A stretch of DNA of 8,143 bases from Candidatus Bathyarchaeota archaeon (GTDB lineage: Archaea > Thermoproteota > Bathyarchaeia > Bathyarchaeales > SOJC01), in assembly GCA_023131555.1 (NCBI GenBank), contig JAGLZJ010000036.1, positions 1-8,143 of the forward strand. Reading direction: 5' to 3'. The notes under the pieces were generated by a model. That model did not search any database. It saw nothing but the letters and a program-made list of their open reading frames with translations, and was not told where the DNA came from. Of this stretch, positions 5,603 through 8,143 are shown piece after piece. Positions within the stretch are counted from its first letter, which is position 1. Each line of letters starts with the position of its first letter. Made by a program: the position numbers and the translations under genes.

Positions 5603-6385
5603 ATGATTTCCGTTTTAGAAGCAGTAGTCTTGGGCTTGATTCAAGGTCTCACAGAGTGGCTGCCTATTTCAAGCTCTGGGCATTTAGCCATAGTGAATAG
5701 ATCACTTGGTTGGGAGTCGCCGACCGTCTTCTTCATCCTGCTGCACGGAGGAACACTCTTAGTGGTTCTGGTCTTCTTCAGAAGGAGAATCGCAGGTATA
5801 CTGAAGGCGTTTGGACGAAGGGATTTTAAATCAGAAGAGGGAAGACTCGGGGTTCTTGTTGCCTTAGGCACCATGCCAACAGCCATAATCGGTTTTCTGT
5901 TTCAAGAACTGTTCAGGTCCTTCTTCGAGAACCTGCTGGTAGTTGGCTTCGCCCTATCGGTTACTGGGTTCCTACTCTTCGCAGCAAGAGGAAGAAAAAC
6001 CCATATGGATGTCACACCTCAAAATGCTTTGCTCATTGGCGCAGCTCAAGGAGTAGCCATAATTCCAGGCATCTCAAGGAGTGGAGCCACAATCTCCTCA
6101 GGGTTGTACACAGGCGTGAAAAAAGAAGTAGCCTTTGAGTTTTCGTTCTTACTATCCATACCAATCACCGTTGGCGCCTTAGCCATCGAGTTGGGAGACT
6201 TAAGATTACTGACCGGTGGAACAGACTTGATTGCAGTGTTAGGGGGAGTCGCGGTTTCAATCATAGTTGGCTACCTGTCGCTTAAAACCCTAATGCGACT
6301 TGTCCTGAGAAACAAACTCCATTGGTTTGCACCGTATTGTTGGCTGGTTGGAGGTCTCGTCATCGTCACTCAAATTCTTCAGTAG
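5603..6385 (+). CDS. uppP: Undecaprenyl/polyprenyl-diphosphate phosphatase, UppP/BacA family
   Basis: The protein has 260 residues, close to the usual length for this family, and many membrane segments. Motif 1 is QGLTEWLPISSSGH (14-27), with the catalytic-site Glu18 and His27. Motif 2 is PGISRSGATIS (155-165), with Arg159. UppP dephosphorylates polyprenyl diphosphate to the monophosphate, recycling the lipid carrier for glycan assembly; in an archaeon this would serve N-glycosylation or other surface glycans via a dolichol-like lipid rather than peptidoglycan. The ATG at 5603 is chosen because family homology starts there and it fits the TATA box. The reading frame extends upstream to 5456, but those 49 residues lack the hydrophobic character of the family and cross the bpsA start and promoter. 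It is transcribed divergently from bpsA. Confidence 0.93.
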   Translation: MISVLEAVVLGLIQGLTEWLPISSSGHLAIVNRSLGWESPTVFFILLHGGTLLVVLVFFRRRIAGILKAFGRRDFKSEEGRLGVLVALGTMPTAIIGFLFQELFRSFFENLLVVGFALSVTGFLLFAARGRKTHMDVTPQNALLIGAAQGVAIIPGISRSGATISSGLYTGVKKEVAFEFSFLLSIPITVGALAIELGDLRLLTGGTDLIAVLGGVAVSIIVGYLSLKTLMRLVLRNKLHWFAPYCWLVGGLVIVTQILQ

Positions 6386-6430
6386 TAGTTATATCCGAAT
6401 TATTACGAGTACTAAAAAGAGGGAGATTAC
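6386..6430 (+). promoter_or_regulatory. Intergenic with possible promoter and ribosome site for the ferritin-like gene
   Basis: This 45-base gap holds a TATA-like TTATAT (6389-6394), whose expected start site would be near 6417-6421. GAGGGAG follows at 6419-6425, 5 bases before the TTG at 6431. The ribosome site is convincing. The promoter is weak evidence, and read-through from uppP is equally possible. Confidence 0.4.
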
Positions 6431-6904
6431 TTGCTTGAGGATAAGACAATCAGGTTCTTCAAAGATCAGATTGAACTAGAGCATAGAATAGTAGAGGCAA
6501 TCACAAGAAGCTTGAAGACAATCAGGAACCCTGTTGCCAAACAGGTTCTTCGGGCTATAGCTTTTGACTCACAGAAACATGCAGGAATTTACAACGCTGC
6601 AATTGCACTATCCTCCGTCACTCCAGCGTTGACCGATGAGGAATTTACGAGGCTGAAGGAGACGACAGAAAGACACATTGAAGACGAGGAGAAGGCGATT
6701 TCTGCCCTTGATGAATTCATGAAAGGGGTGAAGGATGAGAAGATCAAGTTCCTCCTGGAGTCAATAGCGGCTGACGAAAGAAAACACCATGAGCTCTTAA
6801 AGAAAGTAGTTGAGCTTATTGTTAGAAGAGAAGCAATAACTGAAGAAGATTGGTGGGAGATTCTGTGGAAGAACGTGCCCTTTCATGGAACTCCAGGCGG
6901 CTAA
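6431..6904 (+). CDS. Ferritin-like (rubrerythrin-type four-helix) diiron-type protein
   Basis: This 157-residue protein is predicted to be all helical, with the four-helix pattern of the ferritin-like superfamily: helix 1 with ELEH (15-18) and Glu22; helix 2 with DSQKH (46-50); helix 3 with HIEDEE (82-87); helix 4 with DERKH (115-119), which contains a canonical ExxH. The set of Glu and His residues suggests a dinuclear metal site, but helix 2 has Ser47 where ExxH would have Glu, so Asp46 or Glu residues elsewhere would have to substitute. No rubredoxin CxxC domain is present. It has no signal peptide, so it is probably cytoplasmic. Plausible roles are oxidative-stress protection or iron handling; the exact subfamily is not recognised. 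The start is TTG with GAGGGAG just upstream. It follows uppP by 45 bases; no functional link is evident. Confidence 0.8.
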   Translation: MLEDKTIRFFKDQIELEHRIVEAITRSLKTIRNPVAKQVLRAIAFDSQKHAGIYNAAIALSSVTPALTDEEFTRLKETTERHIEDEEKAISALDEFMKGVKDEKIKFLLESIAADERKHHELLKKVVELIVRREAITEEDWWEILWKNVPFHGTPGG

Positions 6905-6959
6905 GCTCCGCTTCTCGCGTGGCAAAAGCTAATGTATTCTTTGAAAGAAGATATAGTTG
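6905..6959. other. Short intergenic spacer
   Basis: These 55 bases separate the ferritin-like gene from the frameshifted small gene. TAATGTATTC (6930-6939) could act as a weak TATA box about 25 bases before the ATG at 6960. Nothing else is seen. Confidence 0.3.
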
Positions 6960-7249
6960 ATGAAGAGGGAACCTCTCTTAGCAGTTATTCCGCTGGTAGT
7001 GCTTCTCCTGGGTGAGGGGGTTTCTTTCCAGGAACCTCGCCTGGTGAAGCAGATTGCCACTACGATTCAACTGTGCGAGCGATAAGGAAATGGCATGAAC
7101 CTTCACAAGGATCAGCGGAGAACGCGTTCTTCTACATTCCATTAGTGCTCATATTTCTATTCACAGCAGCCTTGGCGTATCTAGGGTTGCACAGATGGAA
7201 GCTTGGTTGTAGACCGAAAGAGACTCCGAACGCGCTAGATTCATCTTAG
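6960..7249 (+). pseudogene. Small two-helix membrane protein, interrupted by an apparent one-base frameshift
   Basis: As given, the ATG at 6960 encodes a basic start (MKREP) and a hydrophobic stretch LLAVIPLVVLLLG typical of a signal peptide or membrane anchor, but the frame ends at 7083-7085 after 41 codons. Another frame is open from 7016 to a TAG at 7247-7249. It encodes a polar stretch with one Cys and several His, Asp and Glu, then a clear membrane helix (FFYIPLVLIFLFTAALAYLG) and a basic tail. The two frames join if the G run at 7016-7020 has six G instead of five. The restored protein would have 96 residues, with helices at about 6-18 and 57-77 and both ends probably cytoplasmic. The function is not recognised. 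The restored gene would end 9 bases inside the convergent cca gene. It could be a sequencing error, a genuine pseudogene, or two unrelated short frames. Confidence 0.5.
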
Positions 7250-8143
7250 CCACCTAGGTCTGCCGTGCAGGTGTTCAGTCAAGAATTCAGCGAAATCCTT
7301 GTTTTTCCTGTAAAACGGAACAATTTCTTCGCCTATCAATATTCCGGGTTCGTCGGTGAAGGCTCTTGAGACAAGCTCAGCTATTCCTTTCTCTCTTCCC
7401 CCTTTCTTCAACTCGCTTCTAAGCAGCTTGGCTATCTCCGAGTATTTTCGGGTTATCCCTACGATCCACCGGTCACCCTCAATTTTCGGACCCCACAGCG
7501 TATCAGAGGAAGCGGAATATTTCCTAAGGAAGTTCTCGCATTCTTCCTTCATCTGTAGTGGAGGCCCAAACTGTTTCTGCACCAGTGGTTTCCGTCTTTC
7601 TTCGAGTTCCAGCAGGAATACGCCTCGACAGTGTTCATCCGCCCAAACACCGTCACTGACCACGTGAAAGTCGTGGGTTTCAACGAGTCTTCTAAGGACC
7701 CTCTGAGACTTGTAGAGCTGCCCCCAGACAACGTCTGAGACCGCATTCACTTTCTCGAACTCAATAAATGTAAAAGTTGTTCCCCTCTGATTGAAAGTCT
7801 GGAGGAGAATCTCAGTACTCAAAGCGGTTATGCTGGGGGGATAAAAGAACGTTAGGCGAGGTTGATTGAGAAATTCTCTAGATGCCCCGATGAACTCGTT
7901 GAGCCTCTGCTTTGTAACTGCTGAAGCCGCGTTTCTCGCCTCATCCACTGGGTCCACAATCACCAGGTTTCCTTCGTATTCCTCAACCGTGAGCTTAGAG
8001 TCTTCTAGGTAAATCATGGTGCGCGGTCTCCAACTGCTTGCAGCCTTTAAAGCTTGAAGAAATGTGTGATAATGAAGGATGAGGAGTTCACAAAGGTATC
8101 CACTGAATCCGCCAACTTTCATCTCAGATCCGTAGACTCCTAT
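7241..8143 (-). CDS. cca: CCA-adding enzyme (archaeal class I tRNA nucleotidyltransferase), N-terminus beyond window
   Basis: The visible 300 residues are the C-terminal part of a protein usually about 430-460 long. The frame stays open to the right edge (IGVYGSE precedes the Met at 8122-8120), so that Met is internal. Recognition rests on KVGGFSGYLCELLILHY followed by a KAASSWRP segment, VIVDPVDEARNAASAV (about 61-76 of the visible part), and the downstream RLNEFIGASREFL helix, all typical of archaeal CCA enzymes. The enzyme adds or repairs the 3' CCA of tRNAs from CTP and ATP without a template. The catalytic nucleotidyltransferase head with its acidic motif lies outside; what is seen are central, body and tail regions that hold the tRNA acceptor end. 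It is essential where tRNA genes lack encoded CCA. No truncation is visible at the C-terminus. The gene is convergent with the small membrane gene, overlapping at the stop codons. Confidence 0.93.
   Translation of the reverse strand: MGVYGSEMKVGGFSGYLCELLILHYHTFLQALKAASSWRPRTMIYLEDSKLTVEEYEGNLVIVDPVDEARNAASAVTKQRLNEFIGASREFLNQPRLTFFYPPSITALSTEILLQTFNQRGTTFTFIEFEKVNAVSDVVWGQLYKSQRVLRRLVETHDFHVVSDGVWADEHCRGVFLLELEERRKPLVQKQFGPPLQMKEECENFLRKYSASSDTLWGPKIEGDRWIVGITRKYSEIAKLLRSELKKGGREKGIAELVSRAFTDEPGILIGEEIVPFYRKNKDFAEFLTEHLHGRPRWLR

Noticed and set aside
5642..5685. Gln14 in the uppP motif (QGLTEWLP) as a lost catalytic Glu
   Set aside because: Gln at this position is common in the family. The second Glu (Glu18), His27 and the PGISRSG motif are intact.
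6932..7249. UGA read-through or selenocysteine at 7013, using an ATG at 6932
   Set aside because: The frame from 6932 would run through TGA 7013 into the second half of the small gene, but its first 27 codons are polar and low in information. The frame from 6960 gives a proper signal-like helix, and no selenocysteine element was seen.
8120..8122. ATG at 8122-8120 as the start of cca
   Set aside because: The frame continues with IGVYGSE upstream, which fits the family, and the catalytic head is still missing. The gene is cut by the window edge.

Overview
The window looks archaeal, most likely a thermophilic or anaerobic member of the Thermoproteota/Bathyarchaeia side of the tree, though the sequence alone does not fix the lineage. 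The signs are an archaeal class I CCA-adding enzyme, a BpsA-type branched-chain polyamine synthase, a tungsten-type aldehyde ferredoxin oxidoreductase (AOR), TATA-like elements 25-30 bases upstream of starts, frequent TTG starts, and a mix of Shine-Dalgarno-led and apparently leaderless genes.

Layout. (1) Bases 1-2828, plus strand: an AOR cut by the left edge, followed by two tandem paralogous polyferredoxins with 16 cysteines each (four predicted [4Fe-4S] clusters per protein). This reads as one aldehyde-oxidation/electron-wiring operon. The first polyferredoxin has no ordinary start codon ahead of its first cluster. It uses either CTG or an ATG put out of frame by one missing base. (2) Bases 2856-5481, minus strand: transcription runs from a BpsA aminopropyltransferase fused to a C-terminal GNAT acetyltransferase, into a SpeD-family decarboxylase 4 bases later, then across 120 bases to a QueT-family membrane transporter. 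SpeD would supply decarboxylated S-adenosylmethionine, BpsA would transfer the aminopropyl groups, and the fused GNAT could acetylate the product. SpeD has Thr where the family normally has the Ser that becomes the pyruvoyl cofactor. The gap before queT holds inverted repeats with competing pairings and a perfect complement of the queT ribosome-binding site. (3) Bases 5482-5602: a divergent promoter region with two GTTG/CAAC palindromes. (4) Bases 5603-6904, plus strand: an UppP/BacA-type prenyl diphosphate phosphatase and a ferritin-like diiron-type protein. (5) Bases 6960-7249, plus strand: a small membrane protein readable only across a one-base frameshift at a run of five G. (6) Bases 7241-8143, minus strand: the C-terminal two thirds of the CCA-adding enzyme, cut by the right edge and overlapping the small gene tail to tail.

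The most notable content is the polyamine module: the BpsA-GNAT fusion and the Thr-type SpeD. The two apparent one-base deletions, both at or beside short homopolymers, may be sequencing or assembly errors and should be resolved before either gene is called broken or recoded. No rRNA, tRNA, CRISPR array, insertion sequence or integrase was seen.
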